Assembly (NCBI GenBank): GCA_900155495.1 | Contig: FTLJ01000240.1 | Coordinates: 1-34,985, forward strand | DNA: 34,985 nt | Reading direction: 5' to 3' | From: Porogramme epimiltina | Taxonomy: Eukaryota > Basidiomycota > Agaricomycetes > Polyporales > Polyporaceae | Shown here: piece by piece, positions 1 through 10,451 of the stretch | Layout of the letters: every line of letters starts with the position of its first letter | Numbering within the stretch: position 1 is the first letter of the stretch | Translations under genes and position numbers: made by a program | The notes under the pieces: model-generated | What the model was told of the DNA's origin: nothing | The model's input: only the letters and a program-made list of their open reading frames with translations | Databases searched by the model: none

Positions 1-289
1 CCTATCTAGCATCGATATAGTCCCTTGTGCTCCGCTATGAGCGATGCACAATACTGTCGATTATTTAATTGCGGGTATATGCGGTAGCGCAGCCAGACAA
101 TGCGCCATGCCTCGGCCAACAAGACCTTTATTCAATTGTAGAGTGTTATGGGAGCATGCTTAGCAACGGCAAAGTTACGTGTGATGATGCATGCGCGAGT
201 ATGGCGGTTCACATACAATGTCGGGGAACGGGAACTGCTGGCAGTACAGAGGAAAGACAACCGGTAGAAAGCTAAACTGCTACGGTGTA
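1..289. other. 3' flank of the NLR gene, no gene seen
   Basis: Nothing with protein-like composition is visible on either strand. The stretch lies immediately downstream of the stop codon of the minus-strand WD40 gene and probably contains its 3' untranslated region and terminator, but no specific signal can be assigned. Confidence 0.5.
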
Positions 290-3200
290 CTAAGCTAGAG
301 GCGGGATCCACTGCCCACCAGACATGTCCACGACGACAAGCCGCCCTTCATTCGTGGCGAATACAACCCATTTATCCCTAGCATCCCACCCTCCAGGATC
401 GCGTTCGTACCCAGCTTCCGCAGACTGGTATCGATACACTGGCGGGAGCCAGCACACTCGTCGACGTTCTTCCCCGCGGCCCCGGCACCAAATCCAGCCG
501 TCGGTGAGGAAGTAGTCGGGATGTAAATGAGAGTCGGTGGATCCATGGCCTGGTTGTGGAACGGCGCCGTGCTGCGCGACGAGTGGCCAGTGCTCCTCGG
601 ACGTGATCGGTGCGAAGCAGGCATTGGCGATGACAGCGTGCTCGTCGGCGGAGAACCGGATGCGCTCGACTCGAATGCCAGATGTTTCCGGAAGGAGTTC
701 GGCGAGGAGATGGAGAGCACCCCTGCTCGGTTCAGGAGCTCCATCTGCGCCTTCCCGTGCAGTGCCCGGGTCCGAGTGAAGGGAAGGGGAGAAGTCCCAG
801 AGGGAGATCTGGCCACGCTCGCTTGATCCGACCACGCGTGAGCCGTCGGACGAGAATGAGAGGGCGACGATAGCATGGTGGTGGTACATCTCCGTAGTGA
901 TGGCGTTTAATGCAAGATCATATAGGTGTATCGTTGAATAACCTGTCCCGGTCGTATCAAGCCTCGGGTTGCTCGATTTCACTTTCTGATGGTCACAATT
1001 GGAGGTATGGAGGGGTGCGACTGCCAACCTTGAAATGAGGAGATACATTCCACAAGGGGAGAGTGCAGTCGCCCATATAGACGGCTGTCCCTCAAAGAGC
1101 ACCTTGTCGAACCCCAGCATGGCGTCCCAGAGGCGGATGCTGCCGTCGAACGAGCTGGAGACAATGCTTTGAGAGTCCGGCGTAAACACGACGGGGAGTA
1201 CCCTCCCGGAGTGCTCACGGAGTATGGAGGTAAATGAGCCTTGCCCTGCGTTGTATGCAACGATGGAGTGGTCTGTATGCCCAGACAGCGCAAGCCACGT
1301 CCCGTCCGGAGACCATGTCAGAATCACATAGCGCGGGTCGAGGTTGTCGGGGCGGGGGTGGGCCATCTTGCCGACTACCTTCCTCGAGGGGACGTCCCAG
1401 AGCTCCACCGTCCCATCTTCAACCACCACCCCAAGCCGATCCCCGTCCCGAGGAGAAAACGCAACAGCCAATACCCTCGACGAGGACCGCCCATCGCCCG
1501 CTCCACTGTCATCGGAGCCTGAGCACGCACTCGTCCGCATCACCCCCACGTCCCACGACCGCACCGTTCCCCGGCCATGGGCGGAGACGAGTTGCGACCC
1601 GTCGGGGGAAAACCGCAATCCAGAGATGCGTTCTCCTCGAATCTCCTCGCGCTCCCCGACCCACTCCCCCGTCTCAACGTCCCACAGCCCGATCCACGAT
1701 CCTGAACCGAGATCGCACCCGACGGCGAGGGTGCGGCCGTCAGGAGAGAAGTCGAGTCCCCAAACGTCGCCCTCCACGGGTAGTGTCTTGAAACAACGGG
1801 GATGGGATGGATCGTCGATGGACCACAGAACGAACTCGTTCTCGCATCCGCATACGAGTGTCTTATCGTCTCGGGAGATGGCGACCATTGCAACTCGGAA
1901 TTCATGTTCCAGTGTGCGGGGGCCCAAGGGGTCGGAGACAGGCCATATTCTGCAGGTCTTGTCTCCGCTTCCAGAGACTAAGAGTGGCCTGTTGTGAGAG
2001 AACGCGACAGAGTATATGGAATTAAAATGCGCGTCCAGAACCCTTATCCTCTTCAGTTCTCCAGAAGCGGTGGTCCATAATATAATTTTCTCGTCCTGAG
2101 AGCAGGATGCCGCAAGGTCTTCCTGTGGAGAGTAGGCCACCATGCTAACGGCCTCTGAATGGGCCTTTTGCGATGTGATTCGTTCCCCCGTCCGAGCGTC
2201 CCACAGCGACACTGCCCCTTCCTCCGTCCCGCACAGGATCTCCTTCCCATCCGGCGAGAAAGCCACACTCCAGACCTTGCTCTCCTCCTTCAGCACATGG
2301 AGCTGTACCCCCGTCCGACGGTTCCATAGTCGGATGGTGCAGTCCTGAGAACCAGAGACTATGCGCTCGCCATCCGGGGAGTAGGCGACGGAATAGACGG
2401 TGGCTGTGTGGCCCTCCATTGTGAGAGTGTTCGCGTTCCATCGTGACAGTTGACCGATGTGGATGCGTGGTGTGCCGGCGATATCTGCACAGTAGGTGGC
2501 GCGGAGGACAGAAGTGGAGGGGGAGGATGGGAGGGCAGATATGTAGACATGGCCGGCGGAGGATGAGATGGCGGGATAACAGAGATGCACCACACGCTTG
2601 CAGTCGTTAAGCATAGCTATGACGTCCGTCGGAGGGGCACCCGAATTCTGAAAGCCAGTAGAAGAGCTAATGAGCGTTCATCCTGAATATGTGTCTGTGA
2701 CGTCACATACCTGAAGAGCGTTCTGTGCATTTTCCAAAGTGTCAATAGCACCATCAATATCCCCCATCAAGCTCGAGACTTCGAGCCAGTGCAGGAGGTG
2801 TTCCCGAGTGAACGTGGAGATCAGAGTGATTATGTCCTGGGTGATGTGTCCTTCACAGAGGTGGATGGACCAATGTCGACATGCGTACTGAACGTGAACC
2901 GGGACCGAGGCCGCGAGACGGGAGGAAAGGTCCTCGATATCGATGTTTGCCGCCCAGGGCGACTCGATGCTGCACGGGTTCCGGCAGAGATTGGTGTTCA
3001 TGATTTGCAAGCATCGCTCCGAAAGTAAAGTGTGCTGGAGCTTCCTGTCGACGAGAATGTCTTTTCGTTCGCACGCAGATTCGCTGACAAGAAAGTCGGG
3101 GAATGAGGGGTGAATGACGCGGATCACTCCGTTAGGTTGATCGACGTCAGGTACTACCAGGATTGACTGAAGGGGATGTAGAGTACGTCGCACCATCCCT

Positions 3201-3625
3201 TGCTTCAGTCCCAAGAGAGATTCGAGATCTTGGGGTGAAAGCTGGTCTTTGAGTAGCACAATTGATCCAACAACCTTCTTCACTTGCGAAGCGTGCTGGG
3301 GAGTATTGATGGCCTTCATCACTTGCAGGTACAGTCCGTATAAGTGAGCCGCTGGAGATATCTCGGTAGCGCTGGAAACCGAGACAGAAGGGTTGCTGAG
3401 AAGCGCATCGAGCTGAGCTTCCGGATCGGCTGCGTAGAGGATGTACTTGAGGGCGGTAGAAATGTGGATGAAAAGACCACCGGACATGTCGCGAAGTTGC
3501 AGTTGCTTCTCGGGGCCTGGCCATTTTGGATCGAACTGGCCTTTGCGCTGCTTGAGAAACTCGGAGAACATGGATTGAAGATAGATAGCGATGTCGCGCA
3601 GGGCAACCTCCGGTGGTATCGAGCT
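290..3625 (-). pseudogene. NACHT-WD40 NLR-like gene, 3' part (separated from its 5' part by an insertion)
   Basis: This is the C-terminal two thirds of a fungal NLR-like receptor. Two exons are seen: 3625-2711 and 2647-290, joined by a GTATGT...CAG intron with phase 0 on both sides. The first exon starts mid-protein (SSIPPEVALRDI) and is the helical region that follows NACHT in mushroom NLRs. The second exon begins with a linker typical of the family (YPAISSSAGHVYISALP) and then carries about 12 WD40 repeats ending in LWD/LWN-type motifs, for example SPDGERIVSGSQDCTIRLWN, enough for two beta-propellers. WD40 domains of this class are thought to sense ligands in non-self recognition. No in-frame stop occurs in the whole stretch. 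The ATG at 3628 is formed by transposon sequence and is not the native start; the true 5' part lies at 30344-32141. As it stands the gene cannot make the full receptor. Confidence 0.88.
3624..3625. repeat. Left target-site duplication (CT)
   Basis: CT directly precedes the left terminal inverted repeat, and the same CT directly follows the right terminus at 30344-30345. Deleting the element and one CT restores the NLR reading frame exactly. A 3 bp duplication GCT is also possible if the right terminus lacks its last G; both models give the same pre-insertion sequence. Confidence 0.75.
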
Positions 3626-3645
3626 CATCAGGAAAATGACCGCAG
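3626..3645 (+). repeat. Left terminal inverted repeat
   Basis: Reads CATCAGGAAAATGACCGCAG. Matches the inverted right terminus at 13 of the first 15 bases; the differences are at positions 7 and 14. Confidence 0.8.
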
Positions 3646-3865
3646 TTCTAATCCTCCTTTACTCTACATTTCCCTACATATTCCCTTCTTTTCTAACTTT
3701 GGAGGACTTGTGGGATGGCTTTAGGAGGAATTAGTAATTAGGGAATTAGCCAGGGTACCCTACTTGAGATCGTCATTTCCTATTATACATGATAGCGCTT
3801 TTTGTACTAGCGGTTTCAATGGTCATTTATTTCCTTAAAATGGTGGCATATCAATCGACAAGTTG

Positions 3866-4043
3866 CATCAGCAAAGGGTCAGTGGCACAAGCCCGAGTGC
3901 GACTTTCGACGACTAATACTTTCTATTTCCCACTATTTCATACAATTCAATCGTGCTTGTGAGTACGAAATAGTACGAAATAGTGGGACATAGCCAGAAT
4001 AGTCAGCATAAGCGGCATCCGTAATGCTGACGTTTTGCTGATG
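3866..4043 (+). mobile_element. MITE-like element, copy 1
   Basis: A 178 bp sequence starting CATCAGCAAAGGGTCAG and ending CTGACGTTTTGCTGATG. Its right end read inward, CATCAGCAAAACGTCAGCAT, matches the right terminus of the large element at 17 of 20 positions, and both go on to CTTATGCTGACT. The interior is an imperfect palindrome of ACTATTTC-type arms around GCTTGTGAG. No coding capacity. No clear target duplication is seen, and the inverted repeats may extend two or three bases outward (TTG...CAA). Confidence 0.65.
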
Positions 4044-4311
4044 CAAGCCAGGATAAGCACTCAACAGTGTGGAAGGGTTGGAGTAGGTGCAAGCAATCAT
4101 TTACACCAACTCAGGCTGCTCATTCTCAGTAATCTAAGCTCACAGGCGCATAATAGCTGTCATACTAAGCTGGAAGCATGTACATTTTTAACACCAAGAC
4201 TTCCACAGTAAGGAGGACTACGCACAAGTACAAGCTAGTACTAGGAAGTGACTAGAGATTGAGCATATTAGAACTAACTATTAGTGATGACATATCACAA
4301 TTTGAAAGGCG

Positions 4312-4481
4312 CATCAGCGAAAGGGCGCCATCACAAACGGTACTTATACCGACTATTCCTCGCTATTTCGCACTATTTGGTACTATGTTCTGCTTGTGAG
4401 CAGGAAATAGTATGAAATAGTGCGAAATAGCAAGAATTAGTCGTCAAAAGTCGTACTTGCAACAGTGCCCTTTTGCTAATT
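4312..4481 (-). mobile_element. MITE-like element, copy 2 (inverted relative to copy 1)
   Basis: Starts CATCAGCGAAAGGGC and ends GCCCTTTTGCTAAT. Read on the minus strand it closely follows copy 1: ACGACTTTTGACGACTAATTC against GCGACTTTCGACGACTAATAC, followed by the same CTATTTC.CACTATTTCATAC arm. The central GCTTGTGAG palindrome is conserved. The termini are more degenerate than in copy 1, so it is probably older. A further short GCTTGTGAGC palindrome near 4515-4550 may be a third, eroded copy. Confidence 0.6.
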
Positions 4482-4886
4482 TGAACACTATTCATGACTC
4501 CTATTTGTGGCTAATGCTTGCTACTTCCTGCTTGTGAGCGTAGCAGAAATGTGTAATTATCAGTAACCACAAGGAGCCTCAAGTGGCCGCAAGTAGAGGC
4601 TTGTAGAGTAAGTGGCAGTACTTCAACTTATCCCCATACTTTGTGAATTGAAGTGTCCAAGCATATAGACATACATTAGGAGATACAAGTGCACAAGCAC
4701 AAATGATCTTGGATTAACAAAGTCACACAAGCTCGATTGCATAAACGTGTAGTTGCGGATCCTTAGTACACACAAGCTTGAAAGTATGAACTAGTAGGCA
4801 AGCATGCACAAGCACGGTTTAGTATCCCTCAACGCCCAAGAGCGGATCAACACACTAGCAACGAAAGACGCACAAGTAGTTAGGGT

Positions 4887-5299
4887 GTGAAAGGATATAT
4901 AGTTAGCGGAGCGGATAGTAATAGTAGCCCTCCGATTCAAGGAATCGATGCCATACTAGGTATATTATGTACCGCAGGAAGATTACCTAAGTGGTTGAAC
5001 ACCAGGGCTACTAGTAAACGGCTACTACTACTACCACTACTAGTACTACAAGATGGACGCCGCCGATTGCAATACCGGTACTACTCGAGAACATCGCCGG
5101 AAAGTTGCACTGATAGCTCGCCGTCAGGAGCACTGCCACTGAAAGCGAATATTAGCAGCAGTTGAGTGACGTAGTAGTACTAGCTGGGTGCATACAATTC
5201 AAGGGGTGCGGCCTGGAACCACTGGCAGCATTGGCGGGTTTCGGGCGGATTAAGCAGTGCGTCCCCGAGCTGCAGGACTACATCCGTGAAGCTTGAACG
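4887..5299 (+). other. Gene-poor stretch with a short coding-like fragment
   Basis: Mostly without protein-like reading frames. Around 5210-5296 the plus strand reads a short segment (GLEPLAALAGFGRIKQCVPE, then LQDYIREA and a stop) that looks like the end of a former gene. I do not recognise it and no upstream exon could be joined to it. Confidence 0.25.
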
Positions 5300-5430
5300 C
5301 GCCGCGGCCTAGTACTACACCTGTCGGGAGGAGGGATAGGTGCGACGGACCGACACGAACGAGCTCGACTCGTACGAGTTGTATACGAGCACGATCGAAG
5401 GCGAATGGCGGGTCGAGGGAGCAGACTTGA

Positions 5431-6214
5431 TCAAACCACTGGCAATTGGGCCTGGAGAAAAATCAGCGTACGTTCCGATGGACTGGAACGTGTAACTGTA
5501 CCGACGCAGACGGTACACTCACAACAGGAAACGCGGGGTTGGTGGAAGCCGGTGAATGCTGGCGTATGGGGTTTGATGTGTGCGATCGAGTGGCGGTAGT
5601 AGGAATACTGCAATCTTTGAGATGGCGGCATGTACACGGGCGATGCGTTCGCGGCCACGGCCTGCTTGGTCGAGTGCTGTTGGTAGGCATTCTAATATGC
5701 CCTGTTCTCCGCGGGTGAGACCTGGGGAAGACCGTGACCCTCGTGCGCTGCGTGGTGAGGATGGTGTCTCTCGGCAGGCGAAGGCGCCTCGGTGTATTGG
5801 CCTGTCGTCGTCGCGAGAGAAGGGGGAGAGTAACGGCCGGATTCGGACAGAGGGTAGGATTGTTGGCCCTGAGGGTGATACGCCGAGTGGAAATCGCCCG
5901 CCACTCGTCCGAACGTGGTAATCTCGCACCCAACTTGAAGGAGGGTACTAGGAGACCTCGCCGGAGTGGTACTGGGGGTACGGAGTGAACGAGATCAGCG
6001 AAGGGTGCTTGTAGGAGACGAGAGAATGATAGGCGGTCTCCGGGGTAGAACGAGATGACCGGCTTGAGGCACGATCGTGGGCGGAAAAGGGCGGATGACG
6101 GTATAAGGGAACCAAGGGCTGTGGTAGCGTGGCACAGACGGGGTGAGAGGAGGAGCGGCGTTGGGGGGATCGGTGATTCTGGGTAGCATGGTGATTTGGC
6201 AACGCCGATGCCAA
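5431..6214 (-). pseudogene. Broken Ser/Pro/Tyr/His-rich coding remnant
   Basis: Three minus-strand frames in succession have the composition of one disordered protein: a Ser/Pro/His-rich part (6214-5948), a part rich in Tyr, Gln and Pro (5904-5692, with YHPQGQQSYPL and SGRYSPPSLATTTGQYTEAP), and after an in-frame TAG a further Gln/Tyr/Ser-rich part (NAYQQHSTKQ, YMPPSQRLQYSYYRHS). The joins need a frame change and a stop read-through, so either introns were missed or the gene is dead. Such composition is common in fungal transcription factors, but no DNA-binding domain is visible and no function is claimed. Confidence 0.3.
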
Positions 6215-6853
6215 GTTGTCACAGTGATCGTGAATACTATATATTGTACGCGTGGACCGTGGTTGAAAGACTCTTCATCGCCACCGGCTGCTACTTTATC
6301 TGTCACCTAAGATCGGAAGGGACGTTACAGTCAGTACTGTCATCAACATGGCTAAGTGTATGGATACTACTATACCTGCAGGCGAACAGCTCGGGCAGAG
6401 GGCGCGAAAGGGGTTCCTTCGTCACACGCCGTGGACGAATATTGACAACTTATCACAATGAAGTTAGCAATCAAGCAGAAGTATACCTAGCACCGGTAGT
6501 TGACGTACACGAGCACAACCTACATACGAGGTAGTGCGGTTGTTTGTAAGTTAAAGTGGTACAGATACGTGACGTGACAACGAAGATAGGCTGAGACTCA
6601 CTTCCAGCGACGGCTGTGACTGCGTTGGTGAGCGAAAATGACAGGGCTATAGCATGGAAAGGAGAGTTGGATTAGAGAGTTGGAAGATTATGCGGCAAAG
6701 ACGATGGTTCAAGTTGGGGAGAATATAACGTAGATAGCTTGAACAACGAGACCGAGGAGATGTCGGGGACAGTGGGCCTATAATACATAGTAGATTCCGA
6801 CGAACTACAGAACCCAGTCAGAACGTGCATTGATAAAAGCGCGATAACGTACC
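6215..6853. other. No gene recognised
   Basis: About 640 bases between the Ser/Pro/Tyr-rich remnant and the 3' end of the DUF6532-like gene. Open frames here lack protein-like composition and no repeats or termini were seen. Confidence 0.4.
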
Positions 6854-9800
6854 TCAGTGAGCCGCCTCAGTCTGAGATGAGTCCATGAGATCGGCGAAGT
6901 TGAATGATACTAGTAGATTCGACCCGGCGGATGCCCCATTGCCGGAAGCCGTGCGGCCGCCCCGATTCCGCCCGGACTCGTCTGCGGTCAACCCGTATGT
7001 GGTCTTGACGCGGTCGACAATTCGTGTGACCTTAGCGCAACCCAGCGCGACCGCGGAGGCGGCGCAATTCCTAGTATTCGTCCCCTGAGCACGATCAGAA
7101 AACTTGCACTCCTGGATCGCCTGCTTGTTCACGGGCCACTCCATCGCCCACTTTATGCCTTTGGTAGAGCGTTCGATCTTGATGTAGCGGTTCCCCCACA
7201 GGTATGCAGCGCGCCAAGTCTGAGTAATATAATCAGCAAGATTTCTGCAGAGTGATATTAAGACGCTAGTAGTACCGCTGCGCCAGCCATGCCAATAGCA
7301 CCAACGGGAAGCTCGTCCTCCTTCTTCTTGTATAGACCCGGAACCTCTACCGCTGAGAGCGAAGTTTTGATGTGCTTCATGAGGGACGCGATTACGAACT
7401 CGGAACAGTAAAGGCCCTGTATGACATAGTGAGGCGAACTCTATAAAATAGTCTTGAGCAACAATACGCACCTCTTTGCTATGTTCATCGTCTGGATACT
7501 GGTAGAACACACGGCCGGTCGCGAGGAGTTTCCCCACATATGCAGCAAAATCGCTGTTGCTCGGGTAATCGTCCTTGTGCTTTTGGAGGTACGCGCCGAA
7601 TGAATCTATAGCGGCGATGCCAAAGGCTGCACGCCAATTGTATACGCTAGCATTTATCTAGTAGAGCCCGAGGTAAATGAACGATAGCAGACGGCATTGG
7701 AATGACTCACAAGTCGGCACACCTTATCGTCGTGCGCGCGTAAGTTCCATTGAAGGGGATCGCCGTAGATATTCGAGCCCATGACGTGATCCCAGATGAG
7801 CTGCAAATCGGAAAGGGGCGGAGCATCCCAAGGGTATTTTCGCGTCCCAATGTATTTAGTGACGGTAGGGATCAAAATCGCCCTCCATCTATCGTTCTGG
7901 TGAGCAGAGGGGGGAAGATCCGACTTGGTCGACGCTCGATTAGAGCTCGTGGCTTCATTGCCAAGCTCATGTTCATCCGAGTCGCTACTGGAAAGATCGA
8001 TGACCTAGAAGAGGTGTGAGACGATGTGTCACTTGTGAAGACTTACTCACCTCTCGTGGCACTGCAGGCTCGTATTCAGCATCCTCTAGCGTCTCGCGAG
8101 CCTTCATCTTTCGACTCTTTTTGGGCTTGTCGGTATGGTCTGCGTTGGCGACTCGGACTTGGGCGCCTGCCACCGCGACAGATGGTTGACGTTGATTGGC
8201 GGCCTGAGCACCACGGCGAGACTTGGACTTCTCAGTTTGACTCTTCTTGGGGTCCTTTTGCCTGGTGCCCGGGTCGCGGACCTTTGAAGACGCACGAGAC
8301 ATGTCAGCGTGTGAAGGAGCAACAGAGCTTCGAGAAGACTGAGTCCCGGTGCTATGAGATGGCCGAGACGATACTGAGGACGTGCGGGAGCTGACTTGTG
8401 AAACCGGGGCCAATCCGAGTCGACCTGAGAACGGCACCTTGAGATTCGAGAGAGGCGCATTGTCGGTGTCGTCGTCATCATCTGAGACATGCATTGACTT
8501 CCTGGATGCCGTAGTAGACGGTGTCGATGACTTGGGTTTTGTAGAGGTCGACCTTGACGACACAGAACTTGTCTGACGTGGCTCGGATGTCCCGCTGGAT
8601 TTTCGAGGATTAGTAGACGTCGTGCTCGTGGGTTTCGAAACTGTGACTTCGTCCTTCTCGACTATCTTGACGATCTCCTAGACGAGGGATGCGTCACAGA
8701 AACACCACGGTCGAAGGGATATTTCACTTACCGAGCTCGGGTCAGGCACGCTATGCTTCAAAGGGCTTCGCGCTGCTGCCTCTTCCTCCGCCGCTTCATC
8801 ATCTGTGTTGACAAACCCAGAAACTTGAACGTGAATCTCTGGAACGCTCTCCCGGATATCCTGTGCCTTCTTCGCACCCGACCCTGTTTTGCGACCCTTG
8901 GCTGGTTTCGGTGTGGCGTCGACATGAGCGTGGGGCGTTGGAGGGACCGCTGACGTACGTCGCTTGCCAGCTGGATGAGTGCTCGACTCAGATATTCCCC
9001 TAGTATAAGATTATGAAGCAAGGGTTAACGGTTATTCGTCTTAGGGAAAGGAGAAGGTAATATTCGTACCTAGTAGCATAATGAGACAGACAACGACAAT
9101 AACTCGAATCAGAACTTCCGTCCATGACATGCCAGAGTGAATAGAATAGAGCTCACCACTCAGCGGTACTCGGAAATATTTCGCCAAGCTTACGCTGCGT
9201 CTTGACCATTCTAGAGGACGGGCCGCTGGTAGTATCGGTACCGGTGGTGGGTAGTATCGTCTTCGCCTTCTTGCTCAACTCCTTCGGTGTGCTGGCATGA
9301 CTGGAATGATATTCGCCTTCTGACTCGTCAGCCATAGACGCGGCATCGTCGTCGCCGTTTGCAAGGCGTTGAGGACGGCGGGAGCAGGGGTTGGAACTTC
9401 CTCACCGTCTTCATCCCCTTCAGCGAGCATCAACACACGACGCCTGACCCCCTGGACCACCACATATAACGTCTCCCCTACGAGCAACGACTCGGATTCC
9501 TTACTCCTCTGAGGCCGTCTCGGAGTTTTTGTCGAGGTACCGTCTTCGGCGTCCGAGCCGTTCGGCGCGCGATTAGAGTTAGCGTCGATGTCGGTCAGGG
9601 GACTCGAATCCAAAGCGGGGTGACTTTCGCCGACGAGGGCACCAGGCTCCATGGGACGATGGTCGAGTTGGCGAATGGTGGTCGTTCTGCCATCGCGCTC
9701 ACGGTCGGGCTCGTAAATGCGTTCGTCGTCGCGTTCGTCGTCCGGCGAGTCTCGTCCGTCATCGGGATCGCCTCCCCTGGAGGACTCTGGTTTGTGAACC

Positions 9801-10168
9801 CGCCGGGCGCGTAGTTGACGTGGCACCGTCGGAGCATTACCGCTTGCGGTGAACGCTTGAAGATCTTGAGCGTTGGAGGGAGCGGCGTCCGGATCTATGC
9901 TCGCCTCGCCGCGGCCACTTCTACTTCGTAGCTGTCTTACTTCCGCTTGCTCTATGGCCATGCGCTGTTCTAGGTCGGCCACGATCTGCATACCTTTGCG
10001 CCGCTTCCTCTCCCTCTCAGCTTCCTCCTTCTCCTTCTTGGCATTCTTCCTCTCCTTTTCCACCCTCTCCGCCTCGATTTCTTCTTTTCTACGTCGCTTC
10101 CGCCCCTCCTGGATGACTACCTCGCCCGGGTGCTTTGAGGCGTTTTCGGCCCGTGTCGTGACTACCAT
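6854..10168 (-). CDS. DUF6532-like protein with long disordered N-terminus (cargo gene)
   Basis: Eight exons can be joined on consistent GT-AG boundaries: 10168-9406, 9319-9157, 8999-8732, 8677-8051, 8004-7711, 7657-7472, 7440-7276 and 7219-6854, totalling 2,832 nt (943 aa), with no stop. The first exon encodes a Lys/Glu/Arg-rich coiled coil (KEKEEAERERKRRKG) and acidic, Ser-rich disorder; exons 3-4 are Ser/Thr/Lys-rich with repeated SRSS-type patches, suggesting a nuclear protein. The C-terminal 270 residues resemble DUF6532, a domain greatly expanded in mushrooms: a YxWRAAFGIAAIDSF segment, then FYQYP, then VEVPGLYKKKEDELPVGAIG and WRAAYLWGNRYI. The domain's function is unknown. The gene lies head to head with the F-box gene, 283 bp apart. 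The 31 nt intron between exons 6 and 7 is unusually short, so that junction deserves cDNA support. Confidence 0.66.
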
Positions 10169-10451
10169 GGTCGGGAGAGTTAAGAAATCCGGAAAGCAGA
10201 GGGGCGGAAAGTATCCACGAATTGGCTGTGGGGGGCTAGGAGCGTAGTAGAGTGGTGACAGCGGGCAGGGGAAAGCAGCAACACCCGGGCGCTGCCGTGG
10301 TTAAATAGGAACATACCAGCGCCTACCACCCCCGGTAGGCGAGTTTCTTGCCGTGACAAGAGTTTCAAACCGGGTCCTGTGAAGCGGAGTCAGACTTTGA
10401 CAGTGCCAGCAATGGTCCAGTCTCGCTTCTCACCCAACATCCACCTGCAGA
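10169..10451. promoter_or_regulatory. Divergent promoter region
   Basis: The only space between two start codons pointing away from each other (DUF6532-like gene to the left, F-box gene to the right). Both promoters must lie within these 283 bases or overlap the neighbouring coding exons, so co-regulation is plausible. No specific factor site can be named. Confidence 0.45.

Larger units (their letters stand above)
3707..4876. repeat. Left subterminal CACAAG/CTTGTG cluster
   Basis: Twelve copies of CACAAG or its complement occur in 1.17 kb: 3707, 3886, 3956, 4223, 4393, 4531, 4568, 4692, 4726, 4771, 4807 and 4871. About 0.6 would be expected by chance in random sequence. Clustered short subterminal repeats of this type are transposase binding sites in several plant transposon families (CACTA, Ac/Ds); that role here is inferred. 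The region contains no convincing gene and is visibly AT-richer than the gene-bearing interior. Confidence 0.7.

Noticed and set aside
1234..1997. Long plus-strand open frames inside the WD40 region
   Set aside because: Ser/Pro/Arg-rich shadows of the minus-strand WD40 coding sequence, with no independent similarity.
3626..3628. ATG at 3628 as start of the 3' NLR half
   Set aside because: It is created by the element's CATCAG terminus on the opposite strand; the native frame comes from upstream of the insertion.
4000..4500. CRISPR-like repeat array at the left end
   Set aside because: The repeats are short, irregular, in both orientations, and explained by MITEs and subterminal hexamers in a eukaryotic genome.
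9315..9406. Frameshift in the DUF6532-like gene near 9370
   Set aside because: A GTGAGG...CAG intron (9405-9320) with matching phases explains the frame change, so no mutation is needed.
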